A stretch of 33,667 nucleotides of DNA, taken from RUG11198 sp964600615. Its GTDB lineage: Bacteria > Bacillota_I > Bacilli_A > RF39 > UBA660. The position numbers and the translations under genes are program-made. Below, one piece after another: positions 26,031-33,016 of the stretch. Below the pieces are notes generated by a model that searched no databases, had not been told where the DNA came from, and was given only the letters and a program-made list of their open reading frames with translations. The stretch spans positions 1 to 33,667 of the forward strand of contig CAZRJK010000014.1 of NCBI GenBank assembly GCA_964600615.1. The letters run 5' to 3'. Within the stretch, counting starts at the first letter, position 1; every line of letters starts with the position of its first letter.

Positions 26031-26790
26031 CAACATTATCCTTGTCTATACTATTACCCGTATACTTAGAATAACCATTTTTTTCTATTTCACTAATAAT
26101 ATTAGCATCAGCAGTCTTAATAATTCTCTTATTACCAATAATATGTACATAATCAGGTTTCAAATAATTAAGAATCATTGGATAATGTGTAATTATAATA
26201 AGAGATGTATCAGTATGTTCCTTAATATAATCCTTAATATTCTTACTAACTATCTTTAAACTATCAACATCAAGACCACTATCTAACTCATCTAATATAA
26301 TTAATGATGGTTCTAATAATTTTATTTGTAATACTTCATTCTTTTTCTTTTCTCCACCACTAAAACCAACATTTAAACTACGATGAATTAATTCTTTATC
26401 CATAGATAAATCTTTAACACCAGCTTCACACTTTTTAATAAAATCATATAAACCTATTCTCTTATTATTTTTCTGACTAATAGCTGTCCTTAAAAAATCT
26501 TGATTACTTACACCATCTATTTCCATAGGATATTGCATAGCAAGAAATATACCTAATTTGCTTCTCTCATTAACAGGTAATTTTAAAATACTTTCATCAT
26601 CAAATAATATATCTCCACTAATAACTTTATACCTAGGATCTCCCATAATAACTCTAGATAAAGTACTTTTTCCAACACCATTGGGGCCCATAATAGCATG
26701 TATTTCCCCATCACCTATTTTAAGATTTAATTTATCAAGAATTATTTTACCATCAATTTCTACACATAAATCCTTTATTTCTAATTTCAT
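26023..26790 (-). CDS. sufC: Fe-S assembly ATPase SufC
   Basis: 255 aa, ABC-type ATPase of the Suf scaffold; soluble, not a transporter. Start at ATG 26790 chosen for the GGAGATG site; two upstream in-frame starts lack one. Walker A is GPNGVGKST, the signature region is GFSGGEKKKNEVLQI (the SufC form with KKK), Walker B is LIILDELDSGLD, and the switch His is in ITHYP. First gene of the operon, behind an extended -10. Confidence 0.95.
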   Translation of the reverse strand: MKLEIKDLCVEIDGKIILDKLNLKIGDGEIHAIMGPNGVGKSTLSRVIMGDPRYKVISGDILFDDESILKLPVNERSKLGIFLAMQYPMEIDGVSNQDFLRTAISQKNNKRIGLYDFIKKCEAGVKDLSMDKELIHRSLNVGFSGGEKKKNEVLQIKLLEPSLIILDELDSGLDVDSLKIVSKNIKDYIKEHTDTSLIIITHYPMILNYLKPDYVHIIGNKRIIKTADANIISEIEKNGYSKYTGNSIDKDNVDE

Positions 26791-26812
26791 ACACATCATC
26801 TCCGGCAATAAT

Positions 26813-26821
26813 ATTATAGCA
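26813..26821 (-). promoter_or_regulatory. Extended -10 promoter for the suf operon
   Basis: Minus strand TGCTATAAT, 22 nt before the sufC start. No clear -35. It lies between the gapdh terminator and sufC. Confidence 0.58.
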
Positions 26822-26841
26822 CTTATAACAAATAATTAAAA

Positions 26842-26885
26842 GAAAAAAAGCAACATACTGTTAATAAATACATTGCTTTTTTCTT
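26842..26885 (-). terminator. gapdh terminator
   Basis: On the minus strand a stem of AAAAAAGCAA pairs with TTGCTTTTTT across a loop of about 19 bases, followed by CTTTT. It begins right after the gapdh stop codon. Confidence 0.7.
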
Positions 26886-27881
26886 TTATAACTTAGTAGC
26901 AGTTCTTACCATCTGATAAGAATAACCCATTTCATTATCATACCAAGCTACAACCTTAACTAATTGTTTTCCATCAACCTCTAAAACATCAGTCAAACTG
27001 CCATCTACAGTAGCGCCACAAGAAGAAGATATTATATCAGATGATACAATAGGATCATCAGTATATCTTAAAGTCTCATTAACACTATCCTTAAATAAAT
27101 TATTAACTTCCTCTATACTAACATTTTTAGATAATTCTAATACCAAATCAACTAAAGAACCATCACTCACAGGAACTCTCATAGCATTACCTTGCATTCT
27201 TCCCTCTAATTCAGGTATAACCTTACCTATAGCAGAAGCAGCTCCCGTAGATGTAGGAACTATATTAGCAGCACAAGCCCTTCCTCTCCTAGAAGCTATT
27301 CCCTTCTTATGAGCAACATCTAATGTAACCTGATCATTAGTATATGCATGAATAGTAGTCATATATCCCTTAACTATCCCATAATTATCATTTAACACTT
27401 TAACTACAGGAGCCAAACAATTAGTAGTACATGAAGCAGCACTAATAACTTCTTCACTGCCATCCAATATATCATCATTAACATTATACACAATAGTTTT
27501 TAAATCCCCTTTAGCAGGAGCAGATATAATAACTTTCTTAGCTCCAGCCTCTATATGAGCCATAGCTTTATCCTTATCAGTAAAAGCACCAGTACATTCA
27601 AAAACAATATCAACACCTAATTCTCCCCAAGGAAGCTTATTTGGTTCTTTCTCACTATAAACATTAACATGTCTTCCAGATACAATTATACCATTATCAT
27701 CATAACCAATCTCATCTACTTTATAGACTCTATGATTAGTATCATACTTAAGTAAATATGCTAATTGTTCACTATCAGTAAGATCATTTATCGCTACAAC
27801 CTCCAAAAGAGGATTTTCCTCCATTATTCTAAAAACTAATCTTCCAATTCTACCAAACCCATTTATTGCAACTTTCTTCAT
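26886..27881 (-). CDS. gap: Glyceraldehyde-3-phosphate dehydrogenase
   Basis: 331 aa, glycolytic NAD-dependent enzyme. Rossmann motif GFGRIGR (8-14) with Asp33 favouring NAD over NADP. Catalytic Cys151 is in SAASCTTNCLAP and His178 in TTIHAYTNDQ. Single gene with its own promoter and terminator, divergent from the ABC importer operon. The start has TAGGAGAG upstream. Confidence 0.97.
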   Translation of the reverse strand: MKKVAINGFGRIGRLVFRIMEENPLLEVVAINDLTDSEQLAYLLKYDTNHRVYKVDEIGYDDNGIIVSGRHVNVYSEKEPNKLPWGELGVDIVFECTGAFTDKDKAMAHIEAGAKKVIISAPAKGDLKTIVYNVNDDILDGSEEVISAASCTTNCLAPVVKVLNDNYGIVKGYMTTIHAYTNDQVTLDVAHKKGIASRRGRACAANIVPTSTGAASAIGKVIPELEGRMQGNAMRVPVSDGSLVDLVLELSKNVSIEEVNNLFKDSVNETLRYTDDPIVSSDIISSSCGATVDGSLTDVLEVDGKQLVKVVAWYDNEMGYSYQMVRTATKL

Positions 27882-27901
27882 TCTATCACTCTCCTATAAA
27901 T

Positions 27902-27930
27902 AATGTATCAAATATTTTAATATTTATCAA
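27902..27930 (-). promoter_or_regulatory. gapdh promoter
   Basis: Minus strand TTGATA (5/6), 17-bp spacer, TACATT (4/6), 20 nt before the gapdh start. The 107-bp divergent gap (27882-27988) contains no riboswitch-like structure for either gene. I see no good promoter for the plus-strand ABC operon beyond AT-rich -10-like words. Confidence 0.5.
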
Positions 27931-27988
27931 TATTATTTAGAACAATAAATAATTATTAGAATAAAATAATATGACGAAAGGAGTTTCT

Positions 27989-28318
27989 ATGACAAAAAAG
28001 ATAACTATATTTATTATTATATTAGTATTATTATTTACTAGTTTAATCATCCATAATTATAAAAACAAAAAAGAAAATAATAATTTAACTAAAATAAAAG
28101 TTGCAGAAGTAGCTCACAGCATTTTCTATGCCCCACAATATTTAGCAGACTCTTTAGGATATTTTAAAGAAGAAGGATTAGACGTAGAAATAATATTAAC
28201 CCCAGGAGCAGACGCCGTAATGGCATCAGTACTATCTAACGAAGTTAATATTGGTTTTTGTGGAACTGAAGCAACAATATATGTTGCCACTAAAAAAAGA
28301 AAAAAAGTTATTTCATAA
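27989..28318 (+). pseudogene. ABC importer substrate-binding protein, 5' fragment (NMT1/THI5/SsuA-like)
   Basis: The true start is ATG 27989, with AAAGGAG seven bases upstream; an earlier ATG at 27971 precedes that site. The first 99 codons (to 28285) encode a membrane-spanning signal segment, without a lipobox Cys, and the N-terminal lobe. Family motifs are AHSIFYAPQYLADSLGYFKEEGLDVE and VNIGFCGTEATIYV. After 28285 the frame runs into inserted DNA and stops after ten alien codons. The remainder of the gene lies at 31576-32280. Joined, the two give 333 codons. The substrate is unknown: the family takes up sulfonates, nitrate, taurine or pyrimidine and thiamine precursors. Confidence 0.9.
28273..28285 (+). 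repeat. Left attachment repeat (attL core)
   Basis: AACAATATATGTT. It differs at one base from the right copy at 31563-31575. The crossover must lie in the shared ATATGTT, because left of it this copy has the host base and right of it the element base. It falls on codons for TIYV of the binding protein. Confidence 0.85.
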
Positions 28319-28332
28319 AATATAAAATAACT
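28291..28332 (-). terminator. Terminator at the left end of the element
   Basis: Stem AGTTATTT/AAATAACT (28306-28313 with 28325-28332), followed on the minus strand by seven T, C, seven T. It overlaps the stop codon of the 447-aa gene and ends six bases from attL. Confidence 0.75.
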
Positions 28333-29651
28333 CCTGAACCAATAAGCAAAAACAAAGAAATTATAAAAATTATAATAGGTAAACTTATTTTTCCTGAATC
28401 ATTATCTCTAGAATAAGTATTCTTATTTTTAGGTTTATATACCCTTACTTTACCTTTAGGTTTATTTATATTTCTTTCCATATTATCAATACTATCAATT
28501 TGTCCAATAACTTCTCCATTTACAGTAGAAGTCAATTTATCTCCAACAATCTGTTTTCCCCCAACTTCATTTATACCAACAAATTTACCATATTGATTAT
28601 ATATTTTTTCCTTATCTCCAACATAATAAACAGGCAAATCATCATCTCTAGATTCAACAACATCCCTATTAATTGAACCTAAATCATCATCATCCCAAAA
28701 AGAAGAATCAACACCAGTAGTAACAGTATCAACATGATATGCAGAATTATCATTAGACTTATAAATATTATTTGTATAATCAATACTCTCTCTATATACA
28801 GTTGGATTAACAATATTTAAATTCTCTCCATCTTTCTCAACCACAGAAAATTTATTTTCTTTTTCAGGATTATTCTTAATAATACCCAAATCTCTATTTA
28901 CCCTACCATCCTCACTAATAGCTTTATCATTACTAACTTTACTAAAATTATCATCTAAATTATCACTATTAATAGGTTCTTCCAGATTATTAACCTTTAA
29001 ACTACTAGTAACAGCTTCAGTCAACATTTTATCTAATTCTTCTCTAGACAAATTATATATTTCCTTAGCCTTTATAGGATCATGTCTCCAAGTACTAAGC
29101 AAAATTCTCTTTTTTTCAGCAATTGATAAAGTATCATTATCACTATAAACCTTATCTTCATGAATAGTATATTTCTTTATTTCATCATTATCTTCTTTAA
29201 CAATTTGATTATCTTCACTATTAGTAGCAATCTTACTAATAGCATCCTCTAAATTCTCCGTAAGTTGACTATATTTTTCACTATGAGTAACATTCCCTTT
29301 AAGCCTATATTTTTTCATAAAATCATTAACAAGATCTTCCTCTTCCTTATTATCAACAACAAACTTAAAATTAACCTTAGTAATATCCAAACCATTCTTA
29401 TAAGCTTCTGTTCCAAAAGCAACCATAAGCCCATCTATATCTTCCTTTAATGTAACACCATGAAATGATAAAAACATTTGCTTATCAGTAATAGCACTAA
29501 CACTATCATTATTAAATATAGTAACTACTTCATTAATATCCTTAGCATCCTTCTTCTTCCAAAAAATACATTTCTTCCCATTAGAAGTTTTTATTTGAAA
29601 AATATCATAATTATCATTATTCTGTTTTATTACATTATATTTACTACTCAT
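28308..29651 (-). CDS. Tail-anchored protein of unknown function, element cargo
   Basis: 447 aa with an AAGGGATGATG ribosome site. The N-terminal domain (about 1-120; GKKCIFWKKKDAKDINEVVTI, FLSFHGVTLKEDIDGLMVAFG) is probably folded. A long acidic, Asn/Asp/Ser-rich middle (120-340) is likely disordered. A short beta-rich stretch follows, VYYVGDKEKIYNQYGKFVG then VNGEVIGQID (about 347-390). A basic segment and one C-terminal membrane span (about 425-445) close it. No signal peptide, so most of it is cytosolic. I do not recognise the family. It has its own promoter and lies inside the att repeats, hence cargo. Its plan resembles that of the 619-aa protein at 21226. Confidence 0.82.
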   Translation of the reverse strand: MSSKYNVIKQNNDNYDIFQIKTSNGKKCIFWKKKDAKDINEVVTIFNNDSVSAITDKQMFLSFHGVTLKEDIDGLMVAFGTEAYKNGLDITKVNFKFVVDNKEEEDLVNDFMKKYRLKGNVTHSEKYSQLTENLEDAISKIATNSEDNQIVKEDNDEIKKYTIHEDKVYSDNDTLSIAEKKRILLSTWRHDPIKAKEIYNLSREELDKMLTEAVTSSLKVNNLEEPINSDNLDDNFSKVSNDKAISEDGRVNRDLGIIKNNPEKENKFSVVEKDGENLNIVNPTVYRESIDYTNNIYKSNDNSAYHVDTVTTGVDSSFWDDDDLGSINRDVVESRDDDLPVYYVGDKEKIYNQYGKFVGINEVGGKQIVGDKLTSTVNGEVIGQIDSIDNMERNINKPKGKVRVYKPKNKNTYSRDNDSGKISLPIIIFIISLFLLIGSGVILYFMK

Positions 29652-29684
29652 AACATCATCCCTTAAAAAACAATTTCAGTAATT

Positions 29685-29713
29685 AGTATAACATTATAAT
29701 AAAAATAAGTAAA
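29685..29713 (-). promoter_or_regulatory. Promoter of the 447-aa cargo gene
   Basis: Minus strand TTTACT (4/6), 17-bp spacer, TATACT (5/6), 34 nt before the start codon. It separates transcription of this gene from the M23-recombinase pair. Confidence 0.4.
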
Positions 29714-29731
29714 ACAAAAATTAAAAAAAAA

Positions 29732-29761
29732 TAAATATTTACAACTATTTATAAATATTTA
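29732..29761 (-). terminator. Possible recombinase gene terminator
   Basis: Two copies of TAAATATTTA (29732-29741, 29752-29761), each nearly self-complementary, can pair with one another across ten bases. A run of eight T follows on the minus strand. The stem is entirely A-T. It overlaps the recombinase stop codon. Confidence 0.45.
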
Positions 29762-30833
29762 TCTTAATTTTTTTATAATTAACATAATTATAAACATAAA
29801 TATTTTTAATACCTCTACCTTTACACATTACATCCAATATTAATTCATTAACACTACTACAACTACTACAATAATAATATCTATAAATACTATTCTTATA
29901 TTTCTTAATAACATATCTATATTTCCTATTATGAATACCACATATAACATTATATTTATTAATATTCTTTATCTTATTATCTATAATAGTATTTACCTTA
30001 TTCCACAAATCTTCACTCACTATTGGAGGAACATTATCATAATCCTTATATACTATCCAATCAATTTTATCATAATTAATTCTTTTATTACTCTTATAAT
30101 TAATAACCTTACTTTTTCTTCCACAATAATAACCCTTATACTTATAATTAGTAAGAATTCTCTTTATAGAACTACTATCTAATTTTCTATTATACTTCTT
30201 ATTAATAATTAACGCTATTTTTCTATAACTATATTTATTACTAACATACAAACTAAATATTTCCCTAACAATCATAGCCTCTTTCTCGTTAATAATAAGT
30301 CTACCATTATATTTATTATATCCCAATATATTACTACTACCTAAAACAATTCCTCTCCTAACAGATTCTCTAAGTCCAAATCTAACACTCTCACTAAGCT
30401 TTCTTATTTCATCTTGAGCAATACTAGCCATTAAAGTTAACCTAAATTCACTATCATTACTAAATGTATTTATATTATCATTAATAAAATAAACTCCTAT
30501 CCCCTTGTCCTTAAGTAAATCAGTATACTTAATACTATCAATAGTATTTCTAGCGAATCTAGAAACACTCTTAGTAAGAATAAAATCAAATTTATTGTTC
30601 ATTGCATCCCTAATCATTCTAAGAAAACTGCTTCTCTTACTAACCTCCTTACCACTAATACCATAATCAACATATCCTGAAATATATATCCAATTTTTTA
30701 CACCATTAATATAATTATAAAAATAATCTTCCTGATTAATAATAGAACTATTTTGACTAACACTATCTGTACTAACTCTAGCATAATATGTAACTCTTAA
30801 ATTCATATTAAATATATCATCACTAATATTCAT
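29745..30833 (-). CDS. Serine recombinase (integrase/resolvase family, short form)
   Basis: 362 aa. N-terminal catalytic domain with nucleophile Ser21 in YYARVSTDS, arginines in KRSSFLRMIRDA and SVSRFARN, then the long helix AQDEIRKLSESVRFGLRESVRRG. A Recombinase (PF07508-type) domain follows (GYNKYNGRLIINEKEAMIVREIFSLY ... KRILTNYKYKGYYCG). A zinc-ribbon remnant comes last, with Cys in VICGIHN and in YYYCSSCSS. It is shorter than typical large serine integrases (about 450-550 aa): the C-terminal coiled-coil part is reduced. It should cut at the att repeats. No strong ribosome site precedes the start at 30833; the second ATG, before NLRVTYY, is an alternative. It follows the M23 gene by 33 bp, probably one transcript. 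Confidence 0.93.
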   Translation of the reverse strand: MNISDDIFNMNLRVTYYARVSTDSVSQNSSIINQEDYFYNYINGVKNWIYISGYVDYGISGKEVSKRSSFLRMIRDAMNNKFDFILTKSVSRFARNTIDSIKYTDLLKDKGIGVYFINDNINTFSNDSEFRLTLMASIAQDEIRKLSESVRFGLRESVRRGIVLGSSNILGYNKYNGRLIINEKEAMIVREIFSLYVSNKYSYRKIALIINKKYNRKLDSSSIKRILTNYKYKGYYCGRKSKVINYKSNKRINYDKIDWIVYKDYDNVPPIVSEDLWNKVNTIIDNKIKNINKYNVICGIHNRKYRYVIKKYKNSIYRYYYCSSCSSVNELILDVMCKGRGIKNIYVYNYVNYKKIKINIYK

Positions 30834-30866
30834 AATACTTATTATGCCAAAAAAAAAGAAATATGC

Positions 30867-31493
30867 CTAATACATAGATAATGGATTAATAGCATACCCC
30901 CCCTTGTAAGGTTCACCAACATATATAGCAAAATGTAAATGAGTACCAAGATAAGGATTTATATCATTAGGTATAGGAATAACATTCCCAGTATTTCCCA
31001 TTGTACCTATAACATTACCAAAAGTAACAGAATCACCAATTTTAACATTAATACTAGCCAAATGCATATAAACACTATAATAATTATTTGCATGTTTTAT
31101 AATCACATAATTTCCCCCTCTACCATTACAATAAATATCTCCTCTATAACATCCTCCCATAGCACTTACTATAGTTCCACTATTAGCAGCTAAAATAGAA
31201 CTACCATATCCACTATAACTATATATATCTATCGCATTATGACCATATCCATAATAAGTAGTAATGCTATAATTACCACTAACAGGAAAAATCCATTTAT
31301 TATTACTAACAAATGTTAAACTTTCCCCAATATCAACTTCTTCTTTAACCACAGTATCAATTTCATTTATAACCAATTTATCACCATAATTATCATTAAA
31401 ATAATATAAAACATCATCCTCTACAAACAAAAATAACAAAACAAAAAAAGCAATACTACAAATTAAAAATAAATTAAATCTATATTTATTCAT
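30867..31493 (-). CDS. Membrane-anchored M23 (LytM-type) metallopeptidase, element cargo
   Basis: 208 aa. One N-terminal membrane span (about 7-24), a short linker, then a peptidase domain. Zinc ligands are His85 and Asp89 (HNAID) and His187 in the HLH motif (185-187); His144 in VYMHLAS is the other catalytic histidine. All conserved positions are present, so it is probably active and cuts peptidoglycan cross-bridges or stems outside the membrane. Two cysteines (115, 122) may form a disulfide. AGGTGATAC precedes the ATG. It is first in the M23-recombinase transcript, driven by the promoter next to attR. Confidence 0.9.
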   Translation of the reverse strand: MNKYRFNLFLICSIAFFVLLFLFVEDDVLYYFNDNYGDKLVINEIDTVVKEEVDIGESLTFVSNNKWIFPVSGNYSITTYYGYGHNAIDIYSYSGYGSSILAANSGTIVSAMGGCYRGDIYCNGRGGNYVIIKHANNYYSVYMHLASINVKIGDSVTFGNVIGTMGNTGNVIPIPNDINPYLGTHLHFAIYVGEPYKGGYAINPLSMY

Positions 31494-31514
31494 AGTATCA
31501 CCTCGTGAAAAAAT

Positions 31515-31543
31515 ATTCTAAAATAAAACTAATACTTTGTCAA
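31515..31543 (-). promoter_or_regulatory. Strong promoter at the right end of the element
   Basis: Minus strand TTGACA (6/6), 17-bp spacer, TAGAAT (5/6), 22 nt before the M23 start and 20 bp inside attR. It is the best sigma-A promoter in the window. It reads leftward through M23 into the recombinase. Confidence 0.8.
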
Positions 31544-31562
31544 TTATTTTTCTAAATAAAAT

Positions 31563-31575
31563 AACAACATATGTT
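31563..31575 (+). repeat. Right attachment repeat (attR core)
   Basis: AACAACATATGTT, 12/13 identical to 28273-28285 and in the same orientation. The base after it (T, 31576) resumes the binding-protein gene with codons for YNKNEKD. Confidence 0.85.
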
Positions 31576-32280
31576 TACAACAAAAATGAAAAAGATTATC
31601 CAATGACTTTTGCAGGATTAACAAAAAGAGATGGTTCTTTCATCATATCAAGAACTGAAATAAACAATTTCAAATTAGAAGATTTAAAAGGAAAACACAT
31701 TATTGGTGGTAGAATTGGAGGAATGCCAGAAATGACACTAGAATGGACTTTAAGAGAACATAATATAGACCCTAAAAAAGATTTAACTATTGATACCTCT
31801 ATTGCATTTGCTGCTATGGAAGGTGCCTTCATTGGAGGAACTGGTGATTTTGTCACCCTATTTGAACCAAATGCTACTGCCATTGAAAAACAAAATCTAG
31901 GTTACATCGTAGCCTACTTAGGAGAATTAGGAGGAGAAGTACCATATACAGCCTACAATGCTAGAAAAAGCTATATAGAAAATAATCCTCAAATAATAAA
32001 ATCATTTACTAAAGCTATAAATAAAGCCTTAAAATATGTCCAAGAAAACAAAGCAGAAGATATAGCCAAAAACATTATAGATTATTTCCCAGATACCAAT
32101 ATAACTGATTTAACTACTATAATTGACAGATATAAAACTGGTGATGCTTGGAGAAATAATATAAACATAACAGCAGAAGAATGGAAACATATCCAAGAAA
32201 TAATAATAGCAGCTAAAGAATTAGATACATATGTTCCATATAAAGACTTAATATACACCAAATACTTTATAAATGAATAA
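31576..32280 (+). pseudogene. ABC importer substrate-binding protein, 3' fragment
   Basis: 234 codons plus stop, in the frame that continues from 28285. It begins YNKNEKDYPMTFAGLTKRDGSFIISR and ends KYFINE; all the C-terminal lobe is intact (RIGGMPEMTLEW, GDFVTLFEPNA, GGEVPYTAY). A TTG at 31537 opens a longer frame that includes 39 bases of element DNA, but no ribosome site supports it. The fragment probably is not made while the element is present. The absence of stops or frameshifts suggests recent insertion or selection to keep the gene repairable. It overlaps the ATPase gene by eight bases. Confidence 0.88.
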
Positions 32281-33016
32281 TATTCTAACAATAAATAACC
32301 TATCAAAAAAATACTATACTAAAGAAAAAGAAATATTAGCAATTGATAATATTTCTTTAACCATTAAAGAAAATTCTATAACAGCCATAGTAGGTCCATC
32401 AGGATGTGGAAAATCTACTCTCTTAAACATAATAGGAAAATTAGATAAACCATCAAAAGGAACAATAACATATCAAAAAGATAAAATAGGCTATATGTTC
32501 CAAACTGATTGCTTATTTCCTTGGTTAACAATCTTAGATAATTGCTTAATAGGATTAAAAATACAAAATAAATTAACCAAAGAAAATATTAACTATGTAA
32601 AAGATTTATTAAAAAATTATGGACTAAAAGAATTCATAAATAGTTATCCCAAAAACCTATCTGGAGGTATGAAACAAAGAGTAGCTTTAATTAGAACCTT
32701 AGCAACCAAACCAGACTTATTATTATTAGATGAACCTTTCTCAGCTCTTGATTATCAAACAAGATTATCTGTATCAGATGACGTCTATAAAATAATCAAA
32801 AAAGAAAACAAAACAACAATAATAATAACCCATGACATAGCAGAAGCTATCTCCTTAGCAGATACCATAATAGTCTTATCACAAAGACCAGCTAAAATAA
32901 AAAAAATATATAATATAAAACTAACTAACTCAACAACACCAATTAACAATAGAACCTGTAAAGAATTTAATACTTACTATAAAGATATATGGAAAAGTAT
33001 TGATCATAATGTCTAA
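32273..33016 (+). CDS. ABC importer ATPase (SsuB/TauB/ThiZ-like)
   Basis: 247 aa, cytosolic ATPase of the NMT1-type importer. Walker A is GPSGCGKSTLLN, the Q-loop is YMFQTDCLFPW (typical of the nitrate/sulfonate/taurine group), the signature is LSGGMKQR, Walker B is LLLLDEPFSALD, and the switch His is in IIITHD. The start overlaps the end of the binding-protein gene by eight bases and the stop overlaps the permease start by eight. Translation of all three is thus coupled and likely to suffer from the upstream insertion. Confidence 0.93.
   Translation: MNNILTINNLSKKYYTKEKEILAIDNISLTIKENSITAIVGPSGCGKSTLLNIIGKLDKPSKGTITYQKDKIGYMFQTDCLFPWLTILDNCLIGLKIQNKLTKENINYVKDLLKNYGLKEFINSYPKNLSGGMKQRVALIRTLATKPDLLLLDEPFSALDYQTRLSVSDDVYKIIKKENKTTIIITHDIAEAISLADTIIVLSQRPAKIKKIYNIKLTNSTTPINNRTCKEFNTYYKDIWKSIDHNV

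Larger units (their letters stand above)
28286..31575 (-). mobile_element. 3.29-kb serine-recombinase integrative element splitting the binding-protein gene
   Basis: DNA between two 13-bp direct repeats (12/13 identical). It carries, on the minus strand, an M23 peptidase, a serine recombinase and a tail-anchored protein. Removing it restores the binding-protein reading frame without gain or loss of a codon. It has no relaxase, replication gene, phage structural gene or excisionase that I can recognise. No target-site duplication or terminal inverted repeat of transposon type is seen. The repeats are in direct orientation, so recombination would excise rather than invert. Ends are uncertain within the 7-bp shared core. 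Confidence 0.88.

Noticed and set aside
27882..27988. Possible TPP or other riboswitch before the NMT1/THI5-like importer operon
   Set aside because: The gap is only about 107 bp, AT-only, and lacks a CTGAGA-type or other conserved riboswitch core.
29652..29744. CRISPR-like or tandem repeats in AT-rich gaps
   Set aside because: Only short AT words such as TAAATATTTA recur; no regularly spaced repeats anywhere in the window.
28273..31575. Invertible DNA switch
   Set aside because: The two 13-bp repeats are in direct, not inverted, orientation, so recombination would excise rather than flip the segment.
31537..32280. Stand-alone gene from the TTG at 31537 for the second half of the binding protein
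   Set aside because: The first 13 codons are element DNA, no ribosome site is present, and the homologous sequence begins exactly at 31576.
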